DNA of 6,710 nucleotides from a bacterium (GCA_028696285.1 JAQVHJ010000086.1:1-6710), one strand, 5' to 3'. Positions 1 through 5,482 are shown, numbered from the stretch's first letter. Program-made: numbers and translations. The notes: generated by a model from the letters alone, not told the origin.

Positions 1-1410
1 AAAATCATCCGTAATAAGAGTCCAGGCTGCAGTTTCCGGAGTTCCCGTATTTCTGAAAAAATAAAGATTATTAAAACTGTCAAGAAACAGATCGGGATCA
101 CCGTCATTATCTATATCAGTGAAATATGGTTTGGTATGACTGTAATCAAATCCATTATAATTCTGTGTTATAAAAGTCCAGCTTGGAGATGATGCTGTTC
201 CGTCATTCCGGTAAAAATATAAATCGCCTGCACTATTTCCTATAAACAAATCATAATCCCCGTCATTATCTATATCTGAAAACGCAGGAGTTGACCTGTC
301 TCCGACATCAATTGATTCATAAGTAGCAGTTATAAATGTCCATGCCGGAGATGATACAGTCCCGTTATTCTGGTAAAAGTTGATATACCCGTCTCCTTCC
401 CCGATAAACATATCAAAGTCATTATCATTATCAATATCAACAAATACAGGGATTGAATACGTCCCCACGTCAATCCCCTCATAATTCTTACTTACAATGG
501 TCCAATCCGGGATTTCATTAGTCCCGTCATTTCTACAGAAAAAGATTTTCCCGGTTGAATTCCCGATAAATAAATCATAGTCATTATCATTATCAATATC
601 TGAAAAAGAAGGCATTGAATAATTTCCGGTATCCATTGTCAGCATAATTGTTTCTGCAGTTGTGAAGGATGCGGTGGTTGTATTCCCTTCATTTTCATAA
701 TATAATAAAACACCGTAAGATGTACCCATTAAAAGATCAAGATCCGCATCCCCGTCAAGATCATGAAATTCAGGAGATGAAGAAATTTCCGAATAAGGTA
801 CATATTTATCTGTTACCAATGTCCAACTGGGGGTGTTAATAGTGCCGTCATTTCTATAATAAAACAAATATGTAGTAAATCCGATAAAGGTATCCTGGGT
901 TCCGTTCCCGTCAATATCACAAAAGAAAGTTTCTCCTCGGATACCGGAAAATAATCCGTCGGTTTCCATTGCAAAGGAAGCGGTCTCTGATGTTCCGTTA
1001 TTTTTCACATATATTGTTTTTGGAATAGATATATATGAAATGAAGCAATCATAATCACCATCCCCGTCTATATCTGAGAAACTCGGAGATTCTATCACTT
1101 CACTGGGAGATATTCCCATGGCAGTATCGGTTATATAATTGAATGAATATGCAGATGGAGAACCATTATTCTTGTAATAAACAATGTCTGTATGCGCAGA
1201 TTTTGAATAAAATAAATCATAATCATTATCATTATCAATATCCACAAAATAAGGCGAAATATTACTCTCGGAAATAGATAAAAAATTTGTATCCGCAAGA
1301 ATCCAATTAAATTCCGATGCGTTTCCCTCATTAATAAAAAGAGGGTTGTAATGCAGTGTGTTTCCAATGAATAAATCCAGATCCCCGTCATTATCCAAGT
1401 CCGCAAGCGC
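1..1410 (-). repeat. In-gene tandem repeat, about 162 bp period (propeller blades)
   Basis: At least nine diverged copies of a roughly 54-codon unit lie within the FG-GAP gene. The Asp-rich loop codons fall near positions 1401, 1242, 1074, 918, 762, 600, 438, 276 and 117. On the plus strand the copies are visible as recurring blocks such as cattatctatatc and cattatcaatatc. Copies differ at many third positions, so this looks like an old expansion rather than a recent one. Units 6 to 9 are the most alike. Confidence 0.85.
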
Positions 1411-1560
1411 GGGTTTTGAAAGAAATAATCCTCCCAGGTAAAATCCCTTCATTTCTTCCCCCTCAAAGTTCCCTTCCAATACCTTTTCATACACATTTTC
1501 TGAATATGTAAACAGAATAAAAATTAATACTAAAACACTGATGCTTATAAGTTTTTTCAT
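1..1560 (-). CDS. Secreted FG-GAP/VCBS-type repeat beta-propeller protein, partial (C-terminus beyond the left edge)
   Basis: This frame is open from the ATG at 1560 to base 1, giving 520 residues and no stop, so the gene continues outside the window. Residues 1-20 form a signal peptide: MKK, a hydrophobic run of about 14 residues, then a small residue before Glu21. After it come nine Asp-rich calcium-type loops starting at residues 54, 107, 163, 215, 267, 321, 375, 429 and 482, a period of 52-56 residues. The clearest copy reads FSDIDNDGDYDLFIGN. The loop at 215 is degenerate (DIDGNGTQD). Between loops, most units carry a second shared block of the form FYrNdGT..sp.WtfIt. This is the pattern of FG-GAP/VCBS repeats, which fold as beta-propeller blades with bound calcium in exported or surface proteins. 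The ligand or enzymatic role cannot be told from the visible part. A run of G about 5 bases before the ATG serves as ribosome-binding site. Confidence 0.9.
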   Translation of the reverse strand, partial: MKKLISISVLVLIFILFTYSENVYEKVLEGNFEGEEMKGFYLGGLFLSKPALADLDNDGDLDLFIGNTLHYNPLFINEGNASEFNWILADTNFLSISESNISPYFVDIDNDNDYDLFYSKSAHTDIVYYKNNGSPSAYSFNYITDTAMGISPSEVIESPSFSDIDGDGDYDCFISYISIPKTIYVKNNGTSETASFAMETDGLFSGIRGETFFCDIDGNGTQDTFIGFTTYLFYYRNDGTINTPSWTLVTDKYVPYSEISSSPEFHDLDGDADLDLLMGTSYGVLLYYENEGNTTTASFTTAETIMLTMDTGNYSMPSFSDIDNDNDYDLFIGNSTGKIFFCRNDGTNEIPDWTIVSKNYEGIDVGTYSIPVFVDIDNDNDFDMFIGEGDGYINFYQNNGTVSSPAWTFITATYESIDVGDRSTPAFSDIDNDGDYDLFIGNSAGDLYFYRNDGTASSPSWTFITQNYNGFDYSHTKPYFTDIDNDGDPDLFLDSFNNLYFFRNTGTPETAAWTLITDDF

Positions 1561-1591
1561 TTTACCCCCCCGGGTTGATTGCTTAACTATA

Positions 1592-1620
1592 ATTATAAGG
1601 ATAATATCTCCAAAAATCAA
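1592..1620 (-). promoter_or_regulatory. Sigma70-type promoter of the FG-GAP gene
   Basis: On the minus strand, TTGATT (1615-1620) and TATAAT (1592-1597) are separated by exactly 17 bp. A run of ten A at 1622-1631 (T on the minus strand) lies just upstream and could act as an UP element. The start codon at 1560 is about 30 bases downstream of the -10 box, giving a short leader. Confidence 0.7.
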
Positions 1621-1666
1621 CAAAAAAAAAAGATTAAAGAGGCCAGCATTTTATTTAAAAAATCAC

Positions 1667-1695
1667 TTGACAAACCCTGAAATAGTTTATATAAT
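1667..1695 (+). promoter_or_regulatory. Consensus sigma70 promoter of the MNT/HEPN cassette
   Basis: TTGACA (1667-1672) and TATAAT (1690-1695) are both perfect consensus hexamers with a 17-bp spacer. AT-rich sequence at 1650-1662 sits where an UP element would be. The predicted start of transcription is about 1702, some 44 bases before the ATG at 1746. So strong a promoter in front of a toxin-antitoxin-like pair implies strong repression, probably through the boxes described next. Confidence 0.85.
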
Positions 1696-1746
1696 ATGAA
1701 CATATAGTTAATGTTATGTGAACAATAAGTTATCGAGGTGTGAACA
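1695..1746 (+). promoter_or_regulatory. Candidate autoregulatory operator: three 22-bp-phased TRTGAACA boxes
   Basis: TATGAACA (1695-1702), TGTGAACA (1717-1724) and TGTGAACA (1739-1746) recur at exactly 22-bp steps, two helical turns. The first two extend as similar 13-mers (GAACATATAGTTA and GAACAATAAGTTA, 10 of 13 identical). The first box abuts the -10 hexamer and the third covers the ribosome-binding site and start codon. A small dyad, AACAT-N7-ATGTT, lies at 1699-1715. Protein bound here would block transcription initiation. The winged-helix domain of the first gene is the natural candidate ligand, which is inference. Confidence 0.5.
1735..1740 (+). promoter_or_regulatory. Ribosome-binding site that fixes the MNT start at 1746
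   Basis: GAGGTG ends 5 bases before the ATG at 1746. An in-frame GTG at 1740 overlaps this site, leaving no spacing, so it is not a credible start. Choosing ATG removes two residues from the longest reading frame. Confidence 0.8.
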
Positions 1747-2285
1747 TGGAAAAAATCTTTTCAACTCAGGAGCGGGTAAAGATATTAAAAGAGATAGTTT
1801 TTAAGTCCGGCGAAATCGGTGTCAGCAAGATCGCTTCTCAACTTGAATTAAGTAAGGGATTGGTTTCAAAATACTTTGGTATTTTAAGTGAGAAAGGAAT
1901 ACTTGAAAAAGAGGGGACTAAGCATTTCGTTACAGATAATACATTAGTCCGCGGGATTAAGATATTATTAAATATTTCCGGGATCCCGGTTAATCTCTTC
2001 CGAAAATATAGTTTCATCACAGCAGCAGGATTATTCGGCAGTTGTGCAAAGGGAGAGAATACCGAAGACTCGGACTTTGACTTATGGGTATTCTATAAAA
2101 ACGCAAAGCCTGAAGATTTAGCTCGTTTCTCATCGGAATTTTCCAAGTATTTTAATAATTTAAACATCCTGTTTCTGACATCGGGAAAGTTAAAAGAGAT
2201 AAAAGACAAACAAAACCTATTTTATAATTCTCTGCTTTTCAGTTCAATAATTATATTGGGAGATAATAATGCATTACACGTATAA
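1746..2285 (+). CDS. Winged-helix-fused minimal nucleotidyltransferase (MNT), probable antitoxin of a HEPN/MNT pair
   Basis: This 179-residue protein has two parts. Residues 5-65 are a winged helix-turn-helix of MarR/ArsR type; the recognition segment is near SQLELSKGLVSKYFGIL (31-47), followed by a wing with EKEGTKHFVTD. Residues 92-179 form a Pol-beta-like minimal nucleotidyltransferase. Its signature is LFGSCAKGENTEDSDFDLWV, with the G98-S99 pair and metal-binding D110 and D112. The position where many MNT proteins have a third carboxylate looks like N140 (NLNILFLT), so catalysis may be weak or that ligand may lie elsewhere. In HEPN/MNT (type VII) modules the MNT protein acts as antitoxin by adding AMP to a Tyr of the HEPN toxin. 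The 3' end overlaps the HEPN gene by 17 bases, implying translational coupling. The fused DNA-binding domain suggests self-repression at the phased boxes upstream. Family confidence is high; the antitoxin role is inferred from context. Confidence 0.9.
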   Translation: MEKIFSTQERVKILKEIVFKSGEIGVSKIASQLELSKGLVSKYFGILSEKGILEKEGTKHFVTDNTLVRGIKILLNISGIPVNLFRKYSFITAAGLFGSCAKGENTEDSDFDLWVFYKNAKPEDLARFSSEFSKYFNNLNILFLTSGKLKEIKDKQNLFYNSLLFSSIIILGDNNALHV

Positions 2286-2709
2286 AGATTGTGTTAAGAA
2301 TGGATATCTAAGAAAAATCCCGGCTTCGAAACTTAATTCGGGACAATCTCTGGAAAGCGCAAAGAAATGGTTAGTTGAAGCTGAATCAACCTTCAAGAAC
2401 GGTAATAATAATTCCTCCGTAATCGCTTCTTATATGGTGATGTTCCACGCAGCCAGGGCAGTCTTATTCAATGACGGCTGGAGAGAAAAGAACCATTTAT
2501 GTATTTCATTGTATTTAAAAGAACACTATGTAAAGAACGGGAAACTTGAAGATAAGTGGATTGACTTATTAGACTATCAAAGAAAATTACGGCATGATGA
2601 TCAGTACAATTTAAATTTCTTTATAAGTTCAGAAGATGCTGAGAAGGCAATTGAAACATCTAAATCATTCCTGAACAGGATAAAAAAATTATTCAAAGCA
2701 AAATCTTAG
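2269..2709 (+). CDS. HEPN-domain protein (UPF0332-like), probable toxin or RNase partner of the MNT protein
   Basis: This 146-residue all-alpha protein starts at an ATG inside the MNT gene, with GGGAG 6 bases upstream. Residues 27-146 match the HEPN/UPF0332 pattern: a first helix SAKKWLVEAES (30-40), then YMVMFHAARAVLF (55-67), a linker with NH (75-76), a helix ending RKLRHDDQY (105-113), and a last helix SEDAEKAIETSKSFLNRIKK (121-140). HEPN proteins paired with MNT are usually ribonucleases using an R-X4-6-H motif, and the target Tyr of AMP addition follows the His (RX4HXY). Here the spacing is unusual: R105-X3-H109-X3-Y113, or R108 directly next to H109. UPF0332 relatives often have R-x-x-A-D-Y at this place. 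The nuclease motif is therefore non-canonical, and Y113 is the best candidate for modification. An RNase toxin role is an inference from gene order. No clear terminator follows. Confidence 0.85.
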   Translation: MHYTYKDCVKNGYLRKIPASKLNSGQSLESAKKWLVEAESTFKNGNNNSSVIASYMVMFHAARAVLFNDGWREKNHLCISLYLKEHYVKNGKLEDKWIDLLDYQRKLRHDDQYNLNFFISSEDAEKAIETSKSFLNRIKKLFKAKS

Positions 2710-2838
2710 ATATATCCACAACTCCAGATAAAAAACAAATCCATGAAATCTTTTTCAAGAAATAAGTAAGAGGCCGGCACCCGATTATACTCATACTGAT
2801 TTTTTACCGTTCACCGTTGACCGTTTACTGTTTACAGT
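2710..2838. other. Short intergenic gap between the HEPN gene and a convergent gene
   Basis: No gene is visible in these 129 bases. They hold a GC-rich patch (AAGAGGCCGGCA, 2768-2779) that nearly repeats a site left of the cassette, and a run of tandem heptamers at 2803-2837. A small ACTGT-TT-ACAGT dyad lies at 2827-2838. It is too weak to call a terminator for either convergent gene. Confidence 0.6.
2803..2837. repeat. Five tandem heptamers of form TTNACNG
   Basis: The five units are TTTACCG, TTCACCG, TTGACCG, TTTACTG and TTTACAG, head to tail with no gaps. The third base varies freely and the last two units drift at the sixth base. The array ends two bases before the stop codon of the minus-strand gene at 2839. 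Short degenerate heptamer arrays of this kind occur between genes in many bacteria; I know of no established function. Confidence 0.8.
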
Positions 2839-3351
2839 CTATTGGCCCAATTCCGCCCAATTATATAATATACCCGAGATTTTATCAAACGCTTCCGGCA
2901 TATCGGGGCCGCCTTCACGATATCGGTATTCAACAGTTTTGGTCTTGCCTTCAAAGGTTACTGTTAAGGTTGATGCTTCATATTCAAACCCTTCTTCCGC
3001 AACACCTACGACATCCTTCAACTCAAAGAAATCGGAATTCCTGATAGTATTTTTTAATTCTTCAATCTCATCATCAGCAATATCCTTTTCCCTTGTTACA
3101 AGGTCATCTTCTGTCCAGTGCGGATTTTCATCCCAGTGCTCGGTAAGTTTCTGCTCATCCACATGAACAACCTTTAAATGGTTATTCGTAACCAGGATCT
3201 CGGTATGATATGTATCCGATTCATAATAGTATCCCGCGAAAAATTCAACCGGATTATCATCTCCTGCTTCAGAACTGTTCCGTAATGCTATTCCGAAAGC
3301 GATTAATCCGAAAATTAAAAGGAAAATAACCGGAAATCTGAACTTTCCCAT
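2839..3351 (-). CDS. Membrane-anchored extracytoplasmic protein of unknown function
   Basis: I do not recognise this 170-residue protein with confidence. Residues 6-23 are one hydrophobic segment (PVIFLLIFGLIAFGIAL) after a short basic start, so it is a signal anchor or uncleaved signal peptide. No lipobox Cys follows, and there are no cysteines at all. The rest is very acidic and hydrophilic. The C-terminal part (95-165) has a helix, EIEELKNTIRNSDFFEL, then a strand pair TLTVTFEGKTKTVEYRYREG, then a closing helix. This helix-strand-helix plan is seen in several small domains of unknown function in secreted proteins. The domain is probably displayed outside the cytoplasmic membrane. It is read from its own promoter just downstream of the flavin operon and converges on the HEPN gene. 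It is 84 bases from the zinc-ribbon gene, so read-through from that operon is also possible. Confidence 0.8.
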   Translation of the reverse strand: MGKFRFPVIFLLIFGLIAFGIALRNSSEAGDDNPVEFFAGYYYESDTYHTEILVTNNHLKVVHVDEQKLTEHWDENPHWTEDDLVTREKDIADDEIEELKNTIRNSDFFELKDVVGVAEEGFEYEASTLTVTFEGKTKTVEYRYREGGPDMPEAFDKISGILYNWAELGQ

Positions 3352-3358
3352 AACCATA

Positions 3359-3365
3359 CCTCCTT
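3359..3365 (-). promoter_or_regulatory. Ribosome-binding site that fixes the start at 3351
   Basis: On the minus strand AAGGAGG is a full anti-16S match. It lies 1 base before an ATG at 3357 and 7 bases before a second in-frame ATG at 3351. Only the second has normal spacing, so the protein begins MGKFRF rather than MVMGKF. Confidence 0.8.
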
Positions 3366-3380
3366 AAAATTATTTATAAT

Positions 3381-3409
3381 ATTATACCATTAAATAAAAT
3401 AAAAATCAA
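3381..3409 (-). promoter_or_regulatory. Sigma70-type promoter of the gene at 2839-3351
   Basis: On the minus strand, TTGATT (3404-3409) and TATAAT (3381-3386) are separated by 17 bp. The -10 box is about 30 bases before the start codon at 3351. The promoter lies in the 84-base gap after the zinc-ribbon gene, so this gene can be transcribed independently of the flavin operon. Confidence 0.75.
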
Positions 3410-3435
3410 TAGAATCAGAATAAGGTACATGCATT

Positions 3436-3909
3436 TTATTTCTTATAAAGGAACCTGCGAAGATAAGCTTTCTCAGGAAGAATATCAGCAGCTTTTTTAC
3501 TGAATTGGAGATAGTCAATGCCTATATTTGAATTGAAGTTCTCTATCTCCTTCTTTAGTTCCGCCTTGAAATATTCTTCAACTGCCTTTGATTCAAGTTT
3601 CTCTATCAGTATTCCCCATCCTGCAAATACAAGGATTCCCACCACGATTAGGATAATAAATTTAACAAGCGGTGAAATATCCACCATTAATTTGTAGATA
3701 AAATACATTCCTATTGAAGAGATAATCAAAACGGCAAAAAGCAGAAGGTCGTATTTTCCTTTTTTCTGCTTTATCTTCTCTTCAGCGTTTTTGATATAAT
3801 CATCTATGATCTGATCACGTTCTTGAGGATCGGCCGGTATTGGTGCGTTGCAGTATTCACATACTGTAGCATTATCTTTTACCGGAGCACCGCAATTAGG
3901 ACAATTCAT
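3436..3909 (-). CDS. Zinc-ribbon protein with two transmembrane helices
   Basis: This 157-residue protein opens with a zinc ribbon, CPNCG at 3-7 and CEYC at 17-20 (C3, C6, C17, C20), as found in many small bacterial zinc_ribbon proteins. A charged, probably helical stretch (28-52, rich in E, K, D) leads to two hydrophobic helices near 54-72 and 82-102. These form a hairpin that should leave both ends in the cytoplasm. A charged C-terminal tail (103-157) follows, with predicted helix EEYFKAELKKEIENF. The function is unknown; the ribbon could bind a partner protein or nucleic acid, or sense metal. It is the last gene of a three-gene operon, 16 bases after the FMN-binding lipoprotein. AAAGGATAG precedes the ATG as ribosome-binding site. 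No obvious terminator follows the stop. Confidence 0.85.
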   Translation of the reverse strand: MNCPNCGAPVKDNATVCEYCNAPIPADPQERDQIIDDYIKNAEEKIKQKKGKYDLLLFAVLIISSIGMYFIYKLMVDISPLVKFIILIVVGILVFAGWGILIEKLESKAVEEYFKAELKKEIENFNSNIGIDYLQFSKKAADILPEKAYLRRFLYKK

Positions 3910-3925
3910 ATTTTTCTATCCTTTA

Positions 3926-4318
3926 TTATTTTTTCTTTCCCTTTTCAAGCGCAAGTTCGACACATTTCATCAGGGCTTTGGATGTAACGGTAGCACCGGA
4001 TATCGCATCGACATTCGGGGTTTGCTTCTCAACGATCCGGTCTATTACTTTAAGTCCGTTTTTAGCCCATTTATTCCCCGTTCCATTCTCCAATACATTA
4101 ATCTCGGTTATCCTTCCTGATTCCACGTGAACCTCAACCTTATAAACATACCGTTCCATGAACGGAACCTCTCCTATATAATCCCCGTCATTTACTTTAC
4201 CGGGATCAATATCCTGGATCTTCATGGTTTTAAACTTATCTATGTCATTCTTCGGACAACCGATTAAGATACCGGCAATGAAAATAATAAAAATAATTCC
4301 AATGATTTTTATTTTCAT
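3926..4318 (-). CDS. FMN-binding lipoprotein with a covalent flavinylation motif
   Basis: This 130-residue protein is an exported lipoprotein. A hydrophobic signal peptide (3-20) ends in the lipobox LIGC, with C21 as the lipidated residue. Residues 46-125 match the FMN_bind domain: DYIGEVPF, then YKVEVHVESGRITEINVLE, and the diagnostic VDAISGATVTS. In this family, as in NqrC and RnfG, an ApbE-type flavin transferase attaches FMN by a phosphoester to the last Thr of the D-x-x-[ST]-G-A-T motif, here T110 (D104, S107, G108, A109). It should therefore be a one-flavin electron carrier outside the cytoplasmic membrane. The gene lies 9 bases after the iron-sulfur flavoprotein gene, and its GAGG ribosome-binding site abuts that gene's TAG stop, so the two are translationally coupled. 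No ApbE gene is in this window; it must be encoded elsewhere if the motif is used. Confidence 0.92.
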   Translation of the reverse strand: MKIKIIGIIFIIFIAGILIGCPKNDIDKFKTMKIQDIDPGKVNDGDYIGEVPFMERYVYKVEVHVESGRITEINVLENGTGNKWAKNGLKVIDRIVEKQTPNVDAISGATVTSKALMKCVELALEKGKKK

Positions 4319-4327
4319 TTCTATCCT

Positions 4328-5077
4328 CTAAATTTTAATTAATTTCGAGATCAGCCTTCCCAACATCCGTTTGCTCAAACTGACTTTCAATGAATCCGTG
4401 AAGTAATATTTTCCTACTTCATTATTAAAGAAAATATAATCCCTCGGCATGATATCTTTCAATTGTGGATCACCGAAGATCCGGCGCTGTACATAGAACT
4501 GAACTACCTGCATGGTTGACGGCTTGATATTATCTCTGCGCTTTAATGAATTATAAAATTCTGATGCAGCTGATGCTATTTTCTTTTTATGTTTATCCAG
4601 ATATAATTCATGCGGAGGTGTTTTTAATCCCAGCTTTGTTGTTACAGAAAATCCCCAGACATTTATTACTCCTTCCATGTACTTGAGCGGATCCTTTAAT
4701 CCCCATGCAGCTGTGGTGGAAACGACCATTGCAGGTTTCTTGAAGAATCTTGGGCGGTGACAGATAAATGCAAACCTGTCAACCATGTTTTTAAATATTG
4801 ATGTAACATGCATTACATAAACAGGCGACCCGAAGATCACTCCATCTGAATCCATAATTTTACTGATGAGAAAATCCCGGTCATCCTTCAACGGACAGTT
4901 CTCAGATCCCTTTAAAATGCACTGGAAACAACCCATACAAGTCTGAAGATTTAAGTCGCTCAAATGAATAATCTCAACCTGAATCTCCTTCGACTCTTCT
5001 AAGATTTCAGATACTGATTTAATTACTTTTAAGGTATTACCCTTGTGCGGAGAACCGTTAATTGCTAGGACCTTCAT
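4328..5077 (-). CDS. Iron-sulfur flavoprotein / NAD(P)H-dependent FMN reductase family
   Basis: This 249-residue cytoplasmic protein has the flavodoxin-like fold of the FMN-reductase family. MKVLAINGSPHKGNT (1-15) holds the FMN phosphate loop GSPHKGNT, and VIFGSPVYVMHVT (80-92) contacts the flavin ring. Between them lies a compact cysteine motif, C47-X2-C50-X2-C53-X7-C61, which fits the CX2CX2CX4-7C rule for the [4Fe-4S] cluster of Isf-type flavoproteins. Such proteins pass electrons between FMN and a cluster, in anaerobes often to or from ferredoxin. The usual core ends near residue 180. Residues 185-249 are an extra basic tail without Cys that could be a docking segment. It is the first gene of an operon with the flavinylated lipoprotein and the zinc-ribbon protein, so it may feed electrons toward the exported flavin. 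The start at 5077 was chosen by its AGGAG site. Confidence 0.9.
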   Translation of the reverse strand: MKVLAINGSPHKGNTLKVIKSVSEILEESKEIQVEIIHLSDLNLQTCMGCFQCILKGSENCPLKDDRDFLISKIMDSDGVIFGSPVYVMHVTSIFKNMVDRFAFICHRPRFFKKPAMVVSTTAAWGLKDPLKYMEGVINVWGFSVTTKLGLKTPPHELYLDKHKKKIASAASEFYNSLKRRDNIKPSTMQVVQFYVQRRIFGDPQLKDIMPRDYIFFNNEVGKYYFTDSLKVSLSKRMLGRLISKLIKI

Positions 5078-5082
5078 ATTCA

Positions 5083-5087
5083 CTCCT
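5083..5087 (-). promoter_or_regulatory. Ribosome-binding site that fixes the flavoprotein start at 5077
   Basis: On the minus strand AGGAG lies 5 bases before the ATG at 5077. An earlier in-frame ATG at 5092 would place this site inside the coding region and add MIGVN before the flavodoxin strand. MKVLAINGSP is the normal start for the family. Confidence 0.8.
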
Positions 5088-5160
5088 ATCATTAAAAAAC
5101 AATAAATAAAATTTCTAATCAGTTTTTCTTCTCTATCATTCTCAAATAAAATATAATGAT

Positions 5161-5189
5161 ATTATAAATAAAAATAATAAAAAAGTCAA
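5161..5189 (-). promoter_or_regulatory. Sigma70-type promoter of the flavin operon
   Basis: On the minus strand, TTGACT (5184-5189) and TATAAT (5161-5166) are separated by 17 bp of almost pure A/T. Transcription would start near 5154, giving a leader of about 77 bases that is AT-rich and shows no riboswitch-like structure. Confidence 0.75.
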
Positions 5190-5340
5190 ATTAATATTCA
5201 ATGTGCATCCCGGGACGGGGTTATCCTTAAGATTAAGATAAATTTTCTAATTTCATGTTCCTATTAAATTTAAAATTCTCCATTATAAGCATATCTAAGA
5301 AAAAAATGCAAGTAATTATCCCGTTTTCTCCATAAAAAAA

Positions 5341-5362
5341 GAAAGTGAGGACCGTCCCCAAG
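5341..5362 (-). repeat. REP-like motif, possible relic of a REP-associated transposase element
   Basis: The minus strand reads CTTGGGGACGGTCCTCAC here and contains the near-palindrome GGAC-C/G-GTCC. From memory, GGGGACGGT[CT]CTC strings recur beside REP-associated Y1 (IS200-like) transposase genes and as scattered copies in many bacterial genomes. No transposase is present and no second copy is in this window, so the call rests on recalled resemblance only. Confidence 0.35.
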
Positions 5363-5407
5363 CATTTTAAAATAGGGTTTAACTTACGAAACATTGGACA
5401 TCTATGA

Positions 5408-5439
5408 AAAAAGAGGTTAGTGTACACTAACCTCTTTTT
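5408..5439 (-). terminator. Perfect 32-bp palindrome, rho-independent terminator
   Basis: AAAAAGAGGTTAGTGT (5408-5423) is followed directly by its exact reverse complement, ACACTAACCTCTTTTT (5424-5439). The hairpin core AGAGGTTAG/CTAACCTCT is flanked by A on one side and T on the other. On the minus strand it ends in six T, 43 bases after the stop codon of the Cys-cluster gene. The symmetry means it could also stop transcription in the other direction. Confidence 0.85.
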
Positions 5440-5482
5440 CAGGTTGATATTTGGATAAGTTTCAGAAATAAAGACAGGTAAT

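Larger units (their letters stand above)
5190..5482. other. Non-coding gap between the flavin operon promoter and the Cys-cluster gene
   Basis: This AT-rich stretch holds a GC patch with CCCGGGACGGGG near 5209-5220, the REP-like motif at 5341-5362 and the palindromic terminator at 5408-5439. A minus-strand open frame at 5233-5502 crosses the terminator and overlaps the upstream gene, and has no family features, so I do not call it. Confidence 0.6.

Noticed and set aside
1131..1406. Minus-strand open frame of 91 codons inside the FG-GAP gene
   Set aside because: It is a shadow frame of the repeat gene; its Ile/Leu/Met-rich translation reflects the AT-rich repeats.
2817..3166. Two plus-strand open frames (2817-3044 and 2939-3166)
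   Set aside because: Both lie antisense to the 170-residue membrane-anchored protein, which has a good ribosome-binding site and promoter; neither frame has these.
3410..3435. Possible terminator after the zinc-ribbon gene
   Set aside because: Only a short ATGCAT-type dyad is present, with no GC stem and no T-run in the right place.
3848..4120. Plus-strand open frame antisense to the zinc-ribbon and lipoprotein genes
   Set aside because: The opposite strand encodes two clear families with coupled starts; this frame has no start signal.
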